64,000 nucleotides of DNA from Nosema muscidifuracis (Eukaryota > Microsporidia > Nosematidae): contig JAIOKI010000028.1 of the NCBI GenBank assembly GCA_028335825.1, forward strand, positions 62,001-126,000, read 5' to 3'. The first letter of the stretch is position 1. Every line of letters begins with the position of its first letter. The notes beneath the pieces are model-generated. The model ran no database searches. It was not told the origin of the DNA and worked only from the letters and a program-made list of their open reading frames with translations. Positions 10,061 to 20,100 of the stretch are shown one piece after another. A program made the position numbers and the translations under genes.

Positions 10061-11422
10061 ATGCATAATGAAAATATTTCTAATGATTGTCTTTTGTCTC
10101 CAAAATCAGAAAACAGGAAAGTTAAGTTGATAAACACAGAGTTTAAGAATAAGTATGATAAGAAAGATAACCTTGTCTATGATTTCACTAGTAATAGTTA
10201 TGTTAAGAATAATACAAGTAGGGTACAAGATCTAATTGAAAAGTATAATACAAGGATTGTTAAGGGAAGTAAATCTTTGTTTGGTTCACAAATACTTCAA
10301 AAAAATATAAGTGCAAAGAAAGAAGCTTCTAATAAAATGAATCCAATCAATATTATGTATGCACCAAGAGAATCAAAAAAAATTAATTGTCCTTTTGATA
10401 ATGCAAGTATTTCTTCCAAATTCAAAGGATTGAATATTAATAGTGAATTATCAAGATCGAGTACCCCTCCAATATTTGATAAATCAGATGAAATGAATCT
10501 TTTTCCAAGTAATTTGAAAAATTCATATACATTTGACAAAGAAAGTGATATTTCTAAAGAATTTCAGTCTACTTCTCCTAAATATGATTCAGTTTCAAAA
10601 TCAAACCAATCTTTTAATTCTCCTAAATATGATTCAGTTTCAAAATCAAACCAATCTTTTAATTCTCCTAAATATGGTTCCGTTTCAAAATCAAACTTAT
10701 CTTTTAATTCTGTTTCAAGGTCTAATTCTCCAAATTATGGTTCACCTAAATATAAGACAAATTTAAGAAGTACTTCTGTTCCTAATACAAGACCTTTTTC
10801 TCCTGTAAATTCATTTAATGAAAGATCTGAATGTTTATATGGTCCTAGTGTAGAACTAGTACATCCAATTACTTTTACTATATTGAATACTGTCTATGAA
10901 TTTAATAAAGGAATAGAGAATACTCTCTACTATCTAGAGATATCTTCAAATGTAAGTTGGATAATTAAAAAAGATCTAAATTCTATTAGAAAATTACTTA
11001 AGAATCATGATCTCGGAAATAAAGCTGATCCTTTAAATAAGAAGTTAAGAGACAATGCAATATCTACAATACTAAATACTCTTTATAAGACACTTCCAAC
11101 AGAAAATAACAAGAATGATTTACAATTCTTCATCCTTACAGATATAACTAAATATACAAAATCTAAAGGAGATTATCTTCTTTTAAATGATGTACCTTAC
11201 ATATTTAAGCTTGTAGGAAAAGCTCTTGTTTCTTATAATATGGAAAATAGGGTACATAAGATATTTATCCTTGATAGTTGTAAGATAGAAGAAAGTGTAA
11301 GAAACGAATGTGCTTTTTATATTTCTAGTGGAATTAGTGAAGTTGAATTATTTGCTAGTTGTAAAATCGAGAGAGATGAATGGGTAAGAGAAATAAGAAA
11401 CTTTATCAATAAAAAATGTTAA
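10061..11422 (+). CDS. PX-like and PH-like domain protein with Ser-rich repeats
   Basis: The 453-residue protein has a low-complexity N-terminal half with a 14-residue repeat (SPKYDSVSKSNQSF, two full copies and two degenerate ones, about 172-225). From about 270 a region resembles a PX domain (N..LYYLEISSNVSWIIKKDLNSI, then a short helix and LQFFI). It is followed by a PH-like domain (about 365-450) ending in the typical Trp helix (ERDEWVREIRNFI). PX then PH is the order found in Bem3 and phospholipase D, which bind phosphoinositides, but no catalytic or GAP part follows. Divergent with the muskelin gene (203 bp between starts). The start has only ATCCTTAAA before ATG. Domain calls are by eye and tentative. 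Confidence 0.65.
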   Translation: MHNENISNDCLLSPKSENRKVKLINTEFKNKYDKKDNLVYDFTSNSYVKNNTSRVQDLIEKYNTRIVKGSKSLFGSQILQKNISAKKEASNKMNPINIMYAPRESKKINCPFDNASISSKFKGLNINSELSRSSTPPIFDKSDEMNLFPSNLKNSYTFDKESDISKEFQSTSPKYDSVSKSNQSFNSPKYDSVSKSNQSFNSPKYGSVSKSNLSFNSVSRSNSPNYGSPKYKTNLRSTSVPNTRPFSPVNSFNERSECLYGPSVELVHPITFTILNTVYEFNKGIENTLYYLEISSNVSWIIKKDLNSIRKLLKNHDLGNKADPLNKKLRDNAISTILNTLYKTLPTENNKNDLQFFILTDITKYTKSKGDYLLLNDVPYIFKLVGKALVSYNMENRVHKIFILDSCKIEESVRNECAFYISSGISEVELFASCKIERDEWVREIRNFINKKC

Positions 11423-12342
11423 AATCTTCTGATATTAAATAAATCTTTTCTTAGGGGTATTTTTAAACTAAAGTCAATATTTATAAAAAATAAGACATAA
11501 TTTTTAGATTTGATTTTATTTTCAGAGTTTTATTTAATTTTTAGAATTTGATTTAATTTTTAGATTTTATTTAATTTTCAGAGTTTTATTTAATTTTTAG
11601 ATTTGATTTAATTTTCAGAGTTTTATTTAATTTTTAGAGTTTGATTTAATTTTCAGAGTTTTATTTAATTTTCAGAGTTTTATTTATTTACAACAATCTA
11701 ATTCTGTTTGATAATTTTCTATAAATTGTGATTTCTCATTAAAATTTTTTATAAATCTCATTCTGTCAAAAAAATCAAAAATGAATTTTAATTTTTTCTA
11801 AGTTAAATTTAATTAATGTCAAAACAATCAAAAATTTGATACATTAAATATCTAAGAATTTTGATCAAAAACTAGAACTATTAATGATAACATTAGCATG
11901 TTCGAATTCTATATGTATTTATCTTAAGAATAAAAATATATATACATGGCATTATCTTAAGAATACATTTGATATATAATTTTTGATCTATGACATCAAC
12001 TTAAATTAAAATATATACATGACAAAATCATAAGAATAGAAATAAATACATGATATTATCATAAGAATAAAAACATATACATGACATTATCTCGATAATA
12101 AAAATATATACATGACAAAATCATAAGAATAGAAATAAATACATAATATTATCTTAAGAATAAAAACATATTCATGATATTATCATTAGAATAAAAATAA
12201 ATACATAATATTATCATAAGAATAAAAAATATGCATAACATTATCCTAAGAATAAAAAATATATACATGATATTATCAAAAATAAATACATGACACCATC
12301 TTAAGAATACTGTTAATAAGTGATATTTTATTCAAGTACAAT
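11423..12342. repeat. Two tandem-repeat arrays (20-bp and ~33-bp units)
   Basis: No gene is seen. About 11503-11690 is an array of a ~20-bp unit (tttaattttcagagttttat and variants), roughly nine copies. About 11937-12310 is an array of a ~33-bp unit containing 'tacatgacattatc(t/a)taagaataaaa', about ten or eleven copies of varying length. The DNA between them is plain AT-rich sequence. Confidence 0.8.
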
Positions 12343-13449
12343 TTATTTAATCTCGAATATTCTTAGTAAATTATTCCCTTCTATTAGAATATTTTTCTCA
12401 TTATTGCTAATATTCAATATTTCACTCTCTTTTAGTTTAATATACATCTTCTTATTATTCTTATAATCATACAAAATCATACTTTCTTTATTTCCTATCA
12501 TAATATTTTTATCAAGTATATTGATAAATTTAATATCTTCTTCTATTTCTATGTCCCTTATGATATTATTCTCATTATCCTTACCTGATGTATTATAAAA
12601 CAATAAATTATTATTATTTCTTATTATAAGTATATTATCTATATTGTATAATCTATTATTAATATCATACACATCATTATTAAATATTTTACTAATCCTA
12701 ACTAACTTATTCTGTATATCAAATATTATCAAATTATTTCTATTTGATATTGAGTATCCTGTATTATTAATTATAATTAAATTACTTTTTATTTCTTCAG
12801 TAGATGTAAGTATAAGTACAAGTTTATCACAATCATATACTCTAAAAGACTTATCATAACAAGTAAGGTATATTAAAGTATTCTTAACTACAATACTAAT
12901 ATGATTAGGCATATTTAATGTATTAGTAATTAATTTATCTTTTAAATTAAATTTCTTAAGGAAATTATTTTGAAATGTGTATAAATTATCTTGATCATCT
13001 AAGAAATATCTTACATGAGATCTACCTCCATCATAATTTGCATAAGAAGTCTTATATTTCTTATTAGAATATTCTTCATACAAAACTATCTGATCATTAA
13101 TAATCTGAAATAAATTAGAATCTTCAAGTATGTGTACAATATTATTGGATATGAAAAATAAAAATCTACCATCTGAAGAAATATTAGAGCAGTACATTTC
13201 TTTAAAGAAAAACTTCCTTACTTGTTGTATATTAAAAATTTTATGCCCTTCTACTGACCAATCAGACCCCATTTTAATTAAATTATTTGATTTAGATATA
13301 TTTTTATAAAAAGCTATCTTCCTTTTATACTCCAAATTTATGTCTATCAACTTCTTATTCTCCTGTTTTAAAATCTTATTATCTTGTAATAAGAGATCAT
13401 ACTGTTGTTTTATAGCTTCTAGATATGTATTTATATCTGGTTGATACAT
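12343..13449 (-). CDS. Coiled-coil plus WD40-like propeller protein (Tup1-like?)
   Basis: The 368-residue protein starts with a predicted coiled coil (about 8-52, rich in Lys/Gln/Leu). It continues as a series of short beta-strand units consistent with one WD40-type propeller (about 75-368; for example 'CSNISSDGRFLFFISNNIVHI', SIVVKNTLIYLTCYDKSFRVYD). Short N-terminal coil plus one C-terminal propeller is the layout of Tup1/Groucho co-repressors, and the first blade resembles Tup1 weakly, but canonical WD and GH dipeptides are mostly lost. Other WD40 scaffolds remain possible. The start is supported by ACCCTCAAA before ATG. The plus-strand frame at 12644-12859 is a shadow. Confidence 0.65.
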   Translation of the reverse strand: MYQPDINTYLEAIKQQYDLLLQDNKILKQENKKLIDINLEYKRKIAFYKNISKSNNLIKMGSDWSVEGHKIFNIQQVRKFFFKEMYCSNISSDGRFLFFISNNIVHILEDSNLFQIINDQIVLYEEYSNKKYKTSYANYDGGRSHVRYFLDDQDNLYTFQNNFLKKFNLKDKLITNTLNMPNHISIVVKNTLIYLTCYDKSFRVYDCDKLVLILTSTEEIKSNLIIINNTGYSISNRNNLIIFDIQNKLVRISKIFNNDVYDINNRLYNIDNILIIRNNNNLLFYNTSGKDNENNIIRDIEIEEDIKFINILDKNIMIGNKESMILYDYKNNKKMYIKLKESEILNISNNEKNILIEGNNLLRIFEIK

Positions 13450-13820
13450 TTTGAGGGTATGAACTTGAATAGAAAAAACAAAAAAAAAGAACTTATCATA
13501 AAAATAGAATCAACATAATTTATACATGAATTAATATTTATGTATGGGATAAAAATTATATATATAGCATAAAAATAGATTAAATACAATATATATAAAA
13601 ATTTTCAATATTTTTTTTAAAGGTTTAAATTTATTAATTATGTAAAATCATTAACTAATTTTTTTTAACGATCAATTTGAAATATGAAAAATAATTAATT
13701 TAACTATGTAAATAAATTTATTAAAAAATATACTTTATAAAAATGAGATTTATAAGAAAGTTTTAATTAAGTAACTCATTATTTATTATAATATAAAACT
13801 TAATGTTTTATAAATTTAAT
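13450..13820. other. AT-rich spacer
   Basis: This 371-bp spacer separates the WD40-like gene from the downstream-placed Mis18 gene on the same strand. I see no repeat array, hairpin or short gene in it, only runs of A and T. Confidence 0.5.
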
Positions 13821-14246
13821 TTATTTTTTATCATCAATCTTTTTATATAAATACAAACAAAGTCTCTGTATTTTATCAATATCTTCACATAAATCAGTCA
13901 AACACACATTTGAAATAGCATCATTTGCTTGTACACCTAAAGAATAAGTATAAACATACTCCTTATTGATAAAAAACATCCCACTGTATCCATTGAAATC
14001 AGCAGTTGTACTAATATATTTTCTACCTACTACAAGATGACATTTACATTTAACTATGTGATATACGTTATCATCTTCAGTATTTTTTTTCTTATCTACT
14101 ATAGGAGTTGACGATATGGATGAATGAATTAAATAATTATTTTTGTAATCTAGTAAAGTAAATGAATCAGAAATCGGTAAATTACAACTCTTACAATTTA
14201 CTGTGAAAGGATTTTTCAGTAATTTGGGAGATGGGTTCATTGTCAT
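13821..14246 (-). CDS. MIS18: Mis18-domain kinetochore protein
   Basis: The 141-residue protein matches the Mis18/Yippee-like zinc fold. A first cysteine pair lies in VNCKSCNLPISDSFTLLDY (Cys18, Cys21, followed by the family's I-x-DS). A second knuckle lies in VKCKCHLVVGRKYISTT (Cys67, Cys69). Then come the strands 'GMFFINKEYVYTYSLG' and a C-terminal helix (CEDIDKIQRLCLYLYKKI), as in fission-yeast Mis18 and human OIP5. Mis18 licenses centromeres for loading of the CENP-A histone. The second pair reads CxC (then His) rather than the usual CxxC. The start is strongly supported by ACCCTTC before ATG. Divergent from the methyltransferase gene at 14482 (235 bp apart). Confidence 0.8.
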   Translation of the reverse strand: MTMNPSPKLLKNPFTVNCKSCNLPISDSFTLLDYKNNYLIHSSISSTPIVDKKKNTEDDNVYHIVKCKCHLVVGRKYISTTADFNGYSGMFFINKEYVYTYSLGVQANDAISNVCLTDLCEDIDKIQRLCLYLYKKIDDKK

Positions 14247-14481
14247 GAAGGGTAAATTATTATAAAATAGATGATTGAGAAAGAATTATTAAAAAAAATT
14301 ATCAAAAATTTCCTTTTAATAGAGTGGGAATGTACTTTTATTATTTAGCTTAAAATAAATAATTGTCGGATTTTTAATTTTTTATATGGATTAATAATGT
14401 TTTTTATACAATTTTTTATAATTCATACATATCTAATCCTTTTCAAATATTTTTTTCTATAATTTTTTTTTACCGTTAAGA

Positions 14482-15945
14482 ATGGGATATACAGAATTTG
14501 TAAATTTTTATCAAAATTTATTAAATTTTAGTGAAGATGAATGGACAACTTTTATAAAATATATTAAAACACCTCTACCTTCAGCAATACGTATCACTTC
14601 ATCGAAATTTAAACCAAAAATACAAGATGCGTTTGTTGGTATGAAAAAAAATAAATATTTTACTGACGTGTACGATACAATATACAGAGACTCTTTAAAT
14701 AAAGATCTAATAATTAATCAAACTAATGTAGGTAACCTTCAACGTCAAGAAGTTGTAAGCATGTTACCTGTTCTTCTTATGAATTTAGATAGAAATCATA
14801 GTGTCTTAGATATGTGTGCTGCTCCTGGTAGTAAAACTAAACAACTTCTTGAAATTGTTGGTGATAATGGGTTAGTAGTAGCAAATGATTGTAGCAGTAA
14901 AAGACTAAATATTTTAGTGACAGAGACATGTAAAACACCTCATAAATCTTTTATGGTACTCAAACATGACGCATCATTCTTGCCAGTATTTAAAACTGAT
15001 TTTGATAGAGTGTTGTGTGATGTTCCTTGTTCTGGAGATGGTACTGCTAGAAAGAATCCTTTGATGACAGAGAATTGGGATCTTAAAAGCGCACTTGGAT
15101 TATCCAATCTTCAGTACAGAATTCTTAAGCATGCAATTAAATTTGTCAAACATGATGGTTTAATTATCTACAGTACTTGTTCTTTAAATCCTATTGAAAA
15201 TGAATGTATTGTACAGAGAGTTGTTTTGGAAGAAGATTTGGAAATCGTAGATTTACGAGATAATATAGATGAAAAATTATTGTCAAAAGAATTTAAATTT
15301 AGAGATGGACTTACTAAATGGGATCTTGAAGTTAAAGAACATAAAGGACTCAATTTAGAATCTATAGATAAGGATATCGGCTTATCTAAGTGTATTAGGG
15401 TGTACCCTCATGATCAAAACACAGGAGGGTTTTTTATCGTTGGATTACGAAAAAAATCAAAAAAAGATTACGAAGTTAAAAGTCGAATTCCAAGATTTAA
15501 CGTATCAGAAATAGATGATAAATTAAAACAAGATTTAGAGAAAGAGTATGATATCAAAAATAAGATACTTGTACAGAAGGATAAAGGTTTGAATGTCATA
15601 TACGAAGTATCTAAGACTGTTCTAGATCTTATTAAGAAGAATAAGCTCAATGTCATTTACTGTGGATACAAATTATTTGAGAAATGTAATCTTACTGTAT
15701 CCAAATATAGAATGAAGAATATTTTAAATGAGTTAGGAAAAATTCCTTATGATTTAGAGATAGAAGGTTCTTGTATGGTAGAAGGTATTAAGAATAAAGA
15801 ATTAAATTTATCCTTTAATAAAGGGTGTGTAATAATTAAGCTCAAAGATTTTGATATATTAATTAGTGGATATTCATATGGTAATAAGATAGGGCTGTAT
15901 ATTTCTAATAATTTACAGAAAGCTTTGCTTGATTTTACAGATTAA
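14482..15945 (+). CDS. NCL1: tRNA (cytosine-5) methyltransferase, Trm4/NSUN2-like, copy 1
   Basis: The 487-residue protein is an RsmB/NSUN-type RNA m5C methyltransferase. SAM-binding motif I is VLDMCAAPGSKT (residues 108-119). Motif IV is RVLCDVPCSGDG with Cys183, and motif VI is YSTCSLNP with the catalytic Cys233. The start GYTEF.NFY and the C-terminal RNA-binding extension suit Trm4/NCL1, which modifies several tRNA positions. It is the first of two tandem copies (the second at 16742). A tract spanning motif VI onwards is almost identical between them while flanking parts have diverged. The upstream signal is TACCGTTAAGA before ATG, a weak CCC box. Confidence 0.9.
   Translation: MGYTEFVNFYQNLLNFSEDEWTTFIKYIKTPLPSAIRITSSKFKPKIQDAFVGMKKNKYFTDVYDTIYRDSLNKDLIINQTNVGNLQRQEVVSMLPVLLMNLDRNHSVLDMCAAPGSKTKQLLEIVGDNGLVVANDCSSKRLNILVTETCKTPHKSFMVLKHDASFLPVFKTDFDRVLCDVPCSGDGTARKNPLMTENWDLKSALGLSNLQYRILKHAIKFVKHDGLIIYSTCSLNPIENECIVQRVVLEEDLEIVDLRDNIDEKLLSKEFKFRDGLTKWDLEVKEHKGLNLESIDKDIGLSKCIRVYPHDQNTGGFFIVGLRKKSKKDYEVKSRIPRFNVSEIDDKLKQDLEKEYDIKNKILVQKDKGLNVIYEVSKTVLDLIKKNKLNVIYCGYKLFEKCNLTVSKYRMKNILNELGKIPYDLEIEGSCMVEGIKNKELNLSFNKGCVIIKLKDFDILISGYSYGNKIGLYISNNLQKALLDFTD
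15166..15434 (+). repeat. Gene-conversion tract shared with 17426-17694
   Basis: These ~269 bp inside copy 1 are about 97% identical to 17426-17694 in copy 2 (I count roughly seven to nine differences). Adjoining coding sequence on both sides is far more diverged. Shorter near-identical islands also surround motif I (about 14805-14865 versus 17065-17125) and motif IV (about 14999-15059 versus 17259-17319). Confidence 0.85.
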
Positions 15946-16741
15946 TTAAATTTAATTAAAAATTATTAATTTATCTTAGTAGCTCATTTATTATTTTTTT
16001 ATAATTAACACAATAATGAAATTGACTTACTTTTTAGATAAAATTAACTCTATTTGTATTTAAGAAAATATTATAAAAATAAATTTTACATTCTTATACA
16101 AACTATGTAAGAAGTTATATATAGTAAAAAGGAAATCTTAATTTTTGTCGTAATCATATTTATTAATCAGTAAAATAATTTAATAAATACAACAATAGAA
16201 TAAATGTAATAAAAATATTTGTCGTTTTATTTTTATTTGTATACTTTTTTATAAAAATATAGTCTTAATATTAATGGAATAAGCGGAAGAAAGATTTTTA
16301 TTATCATGAATCAAAAAGTTAATTAATTCTAAAAAAATTAATTTTATTTATAACTTGCATTGAACTAGTGATTTATTACGAAATATTGAGTATCAAACTT
16401 TCTTATAAGTTGAATCAATTTCAATCTTATATATTTCATAATTGAAAGCTTGACAGATGACGTGTATTTGAATTGTTGACTAAATTATTTATTACTAATA
16501 TTGTAAAAACTCATGATTTTTATTAAAAAAAATGATAAAAGTGATAAATGAAAATTTCTTTATGATCAAATTGACGAGATGTTTACAAATTATTTCAATA
16601 CAAACAAAACATTTTTTGGAGGGAAAATTAAAAATTTCATATTAAAAATTATATCGTCTAAAACTCTTGTTATAAACAATCTGTGCAAACAAAAAATTAA
16701 ATTAAAAATCTGCTATAAATAGATTTTTTCTCGTACCCGCT
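15946..16741. other. AT-rich spacer between tandem methyltransferase genes
   Basis: No gene is seen in 796 bp. It shows no clear array. Base composition is a little less extreme from about 16330 to 16740, which ends in the TACCCGCT box directly before the copy-2 ATG. Confidence 0.5.
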
Positions 16742-18205
16742 ATGGGATACAACGAATTTGTAAATTATTATCGGTCCATATTAAACTTCACCGAAGATGA
16801 GTTTCAGACATTCTGTGACTCTTTGAAAATTCCTTTATTATCAGCTTTACGAATAACTGATACAAAATTTAAAGGACGCGTCGAAAAAAGACTTAAAGAT
16901 CTGAAGAAGAATAAGTACTTCGCTGATGTGTACGAAGCTAGTAAAAAAAATCTTCCTCATAGAAATTTTATAGTGAATCAGACCAAAGTTGGTCATATTC
17001 AGAGACAAGAGGTTGTCAGTATGCTTCCTGTACTACTTATGGGTATGAAAAAAGAATTTAGTGTTCTGGATATGTGTGCTGCTCCTGGTAGTAAAACTAA
17101 ACAACTTCTTGAAATGATAGGTGATGAAGGACTTGTAGTTTGTAATGAAGTAAGTGAAAATAGATTACATGTTTTGGTATCAGAAACTTGTAAAATACCA
17201 AGGAAATCTTTTATGGTAGTAAAACACGATGCTTCTAAGCTACCAGTATTTAAAAATGATTTTGATAGAGTGTTGTGTGATGTACCTTGTTCTGGAGATG
17301 GTACTTCTAGAAAGAATCCAGAAGTCATACCCACATGGAGTATAAAAAACTCATTGTCGTTATGTAATCTTCAGTACAAGATACTAAAAAGAGCTTTAAA
17401 GTTTATTAAAGACGATGGACTTGTTATCTACAGTACTTGTTCTTTGAATCCTATTGAAAATGAATGTATTGTACAGAGAGTTGCATTAGAAGAAGATTTA
17501 GAAATCGTAGATTTACGAGATAATATAGATGAAAAATTATTGTCAAAAGAATTTAAATTTAGAGATGGACTTACTAAATGGGATCTTGAAGTTAAAGAAC
17601 ATAAAGGACTCAATTTGGAATCTATAGATAAGGATATCGGCTTATCTAAGTGTATAAGGGTGTACCCTCATGATCAAAACACAGGAGGATTTTTTATTAC
17701 TGGACTTAGAAAAAAGACTCCAAAGCAACAAGATATACATTGGGGTAAACCAAGGCTTCCTATATACATAGTTGATGATAAAATGAAAGCAGCACTGAGT
17801 AAAGAATATGATATCAAAGATAAAACACTTATACAGAGAAGAAAAGGTGCCACTGTAATTTATGAGGTAAGTAAAGAAGTACTGACAATTATGAAGAAGA
17901 CATCTCTTAATGTGATGTATTTCGGTTACAAATTGTTCGAAAGATGTTCCTTATGCGAATCTGGATTCTTTTTGAAAACAGTGATAGATGAATCTTGTAA
18001 TAGAACTTATGATCTAGAACTTAAAGGGGATAATTTAGTAGAGGGAGTTGAAAAAAAGATAGTAGAAATTAAACATAAGAAAGGAAGTGTGATTATACTA
18101 TTAAAAGAATTTGATACTCTTGTTAGTGGGTATTCACATGGAGATAAAATTACTTTAAATCTTAATGATAAATTACAAAGAGCATTAAGAGATTATGTAA
18201 GGTAA
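16742..18205 (+). CDS. NCL1: tRNA (cytosine-5) methyltransferase, Trm4/NSUN2-like, copy 2
   Basis: The 487-residue protein is the tandem paralogue of 14482-15945 and has exactly the same length. Motif I (VLDMCAAPGSKT), motif IV (VLCDVPCSGDG) and motif VI (YSTCSLNP) with both catalytic cysteines are intact, so it should be active. Outside the converted tract (17426-17694) the two proteins differ at many positions, in the N-terminal 100 residues and the C-terminal RNA-binding region. They may therefore have divided target tRNAs or positions; this is inference. The start is supported by TACCCGCT before ATG. Minus-strand frames at 16999-17334 and 17428-17613 are shadows. Confidence 0.9.
   Translation: MGYNEFVNYYRSILNFTEDEFQTFCDSLKIPLLSALRITDTKFKGRVEKRLKDLKKNKYFADVYEASKKNLPHRNFIVNQTKVGHIQRQEVVSMLPVLLMGMKKEFSVLDMCAAPGSKTKQLLEMIGDEGLVVCNEVSENRLHVLVSETCKIPRKSFMVVKHDASKLPVFKNDFDRVLCDVPCSGDGTSRKNPEVIPTWSIKNSLSLCNLQYKILKRALKFIKDDGLVIYSTCSLNPIENECIVQRVALEEDLEIVDLRDNIDEKLLSKEFKFRDGLTKWDLEVKEHKGLNLESIDKDIGLSKCIRVYPHDQNTGGFFITGLRKKTPKQQDIHWGKPRLPIYIVDDKMKAALSKEYDIKDKTLIQRRKGATVIYEVSKEVLTIMKKTSLNVMYFGYKLFERCSLCESGFFLKTVIDESCNRTYDLELKGDNLVEGVEKKIVEIKHKKGSVIILLKEFDTLVSGYSHGDKITLNLNDKLQRALRDYVR
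17426..17694 (+). repeat. Gene-conversion tract shared with 15166-15434
   Basis: Partner of the tract in copy 1. It covers motif VI, the following Asp/Glu-rich stretch and the strand ending in NTGGFFI. Confidence 0.85.
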
Positions 18206-19043
18206 AATAAATAATTTATTAAAAATTAATTATGTGATTATAAATAGATCAATTTTTCTAATGTATAAAGTATTTGTAATAGTGATATCTAAAAATACGT
18301 ATATTTAGTTTATAAAAATTAATTATGTGATTGTAAAAAGATCAATTTTTCTAATTTACCAAGTATTTGATATAGTGATATCTAAAAATACATATATCTA
18401 ATTTTGATAAATTAATTATGTAATTAACTTTGTCAACTTTCTCTGAAATATAATCTTTCTACATTTATTAAAATTATCAGTTTTATATCTTTTTGACAAT
18501 ATTTTACTTAGCATTATGGCAAATCATTATTTATCACGCTAAATTTAAAAATTTCAATCGACTTCATAAATTAAAAAATACGTCACCATTTCACTTTACA
18601 CGTCAAATTCCTTATAAGACTTCATTTTTTGATAATTAACTTCATACAATAAGATTATCTATATAAATAAATTAATTAAGAGATGTTATAGAATCAATTA
18701 CGCTATTTAAAGTCCTTCAAATAAAAGAATTATTTCATAGATATAAATTAATTTAAGAGGTGTTATAAAAATTATTACGTTATTTAAATTTCTTCAAATA
18801 AAAGAATTATTTACATAGAATATAAATTATATTAACTTTTAATACTTATTCTTGATATATTTTCTCTAAAAATTCATCTAATGTTTAATGCTAAATATCA
18901 TTAGTGAATGGCGTAAATATTCATATTACTTGGTAAATGATAATAAAATTTTATTTTAGAGTTTAAAATATTAGAATGAATAATAAAAGCCAACAATATA
19001 ATGATTTTTAACTAATTAAATTTAAATTTTTTTATCCCAATAA
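18206..19043. repeat. AT-rich spacer with two old duplications
   Basis: No gene is seen. A unit of about 110 bp (aaaattaattatgtgatta, then tagatcaatttttctaat and gtgatatctaaaaatac) is present twice at about 18220-18415. A second unit (ataaattaatttaagaggtgttata plus ttatttaaa..cttcaaataaaagaattattt) is present twice at about 18660-18820. Confidence 0.6.
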
Positions 19044-19421
19044 ATGTATCTCTCATTTATTTTTTTTCTTACTAAATTTATTTACTGTACTGAAAAAGTA
19101 AAGCTTATTAATTTAAACACTATAGAACAACCATCATCTAATCATATTATAGAAATAACTAAAGACATAGAATCAGTTACTTCTGTAGAAGAATATAGTA
19201 TTAGAAAAATTTTGGCAAAGATATTTTGTAGAACACCATGTAAATGTTTATATTTCATACTGATAGATATTATTACTATAATTGGAATTTTTTGCATTAT
19301 TGGTGGCATATTGTATAAATACTATCCAATTTTAATTATAGGTCTATTTTCTTTATTTATAACAGGTATGCTTCATAAGCTATATAAAATTATGATTTGG
19401 TGGTGCAATGCTAGATCTTAA
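19044..19421 (+). CDS. Small signal-peptide, two-helix membrane protein (GIF family, 1)
   Basis: The 125-residue protein has an N-terminal signal-like stretch (MYLSFIFFLTKFIYC), about 50 polar residues, a Cys-rich pre-membrane segment (FCRTPCKCLYF), and two adjacent hydrophobic helices around IIGIFCIIGGILYKYYPILIIG, ending with a short basic tail. It resembles the next two genes: all share the order signal peptide, polar stalk and paired C-terminal helices, with a GIF(L)C..(G)G motif in the first helix. The start is supported by ATCCCAATAA before ATG. No named family recognised; likely an ER or surface membrane protein. Confidence 0.75.
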   Translation: MYLSFIFFLTKFIYCTEKVKLINLNTIEQPSSNHIIEITKDIESVTSVEEYSIRKILAKIFCRTPCKCLYFILIDIITIIGIFCIIGGILYKYYPILIIGLFSLFITGMLHKLYKIMIWWCNARS

Positions 19422-19671
19422 AATAATAAATTTACTTAATTTATTTTTTGTTAAAATTTTTAATGATTTTGAATAAAAAATATGTGTATTAAAATTTTTA
19501 ATTAAATCAAAGGAATGTTCAACAATAAACAAAATATTGTTTACAATATACTAAAAATACATTTTATATGTTTATATATATTAAGTAATAGATATATAAT
19601 ATATATATACTTACGAATTTTAATTAATATACTTTAAAACATTAAATTAATTCAGCCCTTTTATAAATATA

Positions 19672-20100
19672 ATGTTTAATTTACTCTACTTAATTTCAGT
19701 ATATTCCTCTAATTATGATCTAATGGAATTTTCTTTTACTCAAGAAGAGCTTGGATCCTATCTAATTGATAAAAATTCTAGAACACAATTAATTCAAAAA
19801 GATAATGATCAAACTTTTAGAAATTCATTGAATGAAAGTAAATCTGAAAAAACAAACAATTCTTATGTAAATTGTTGCTCATTTTCTTGTCTTATGTTTT
19901 ACACTCTCTTAGTGGTGTTTACTATCTTAACTGGTATCTTTTTGTGTGCTAGTGGGTACGTCTTAGAAAATGAATGGTACACTAAGATAGGTGGAATAAT
20001 CATAGGAGCAGGAATTCTTTATACAATTGCTATTCTTGTTTTGTATAAATTCACAGGAGCTAGGTCTGATGTGTATTATGGAATACCGATATTTTTTTAA
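19672..20100 (+). CDS. Small signal-peptide, two-helix membrane protein (GIF family, 2)
   Basis: The 142-residue protein begins MFNLLYLISVYSS (signal-like). It has a polar stalk of about 55 residues, then a Cys pair (NCCSFSC) and two transmembrane helices, the first containing LTGIFLCASG and the second IGGIIIGAGILYTIAILVLY. The motif GIFLCxxG is shared with 21206-21571 and in weaker form with 19044-19421. AGCCCTTTT lies about 11 bases upstream of ATG, so the CCC box is present but more distant than usual. Tandem, same strand, 250 bp after its neighbour. Function unknown. Confidence 0.75.
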   Translation: MFNLLYLISVYSSNYDLMEFSFTQEELGSYLIDKNSRTQLIQKDNDQTFRNSLNESKSEKTNNSYVNCCSFSCLMFYTLLVVFTILTGIFLCASGYVLENEWYTKIGGIIIGAGILYTIAILVLYKFTGARSDVYYGIPIFF

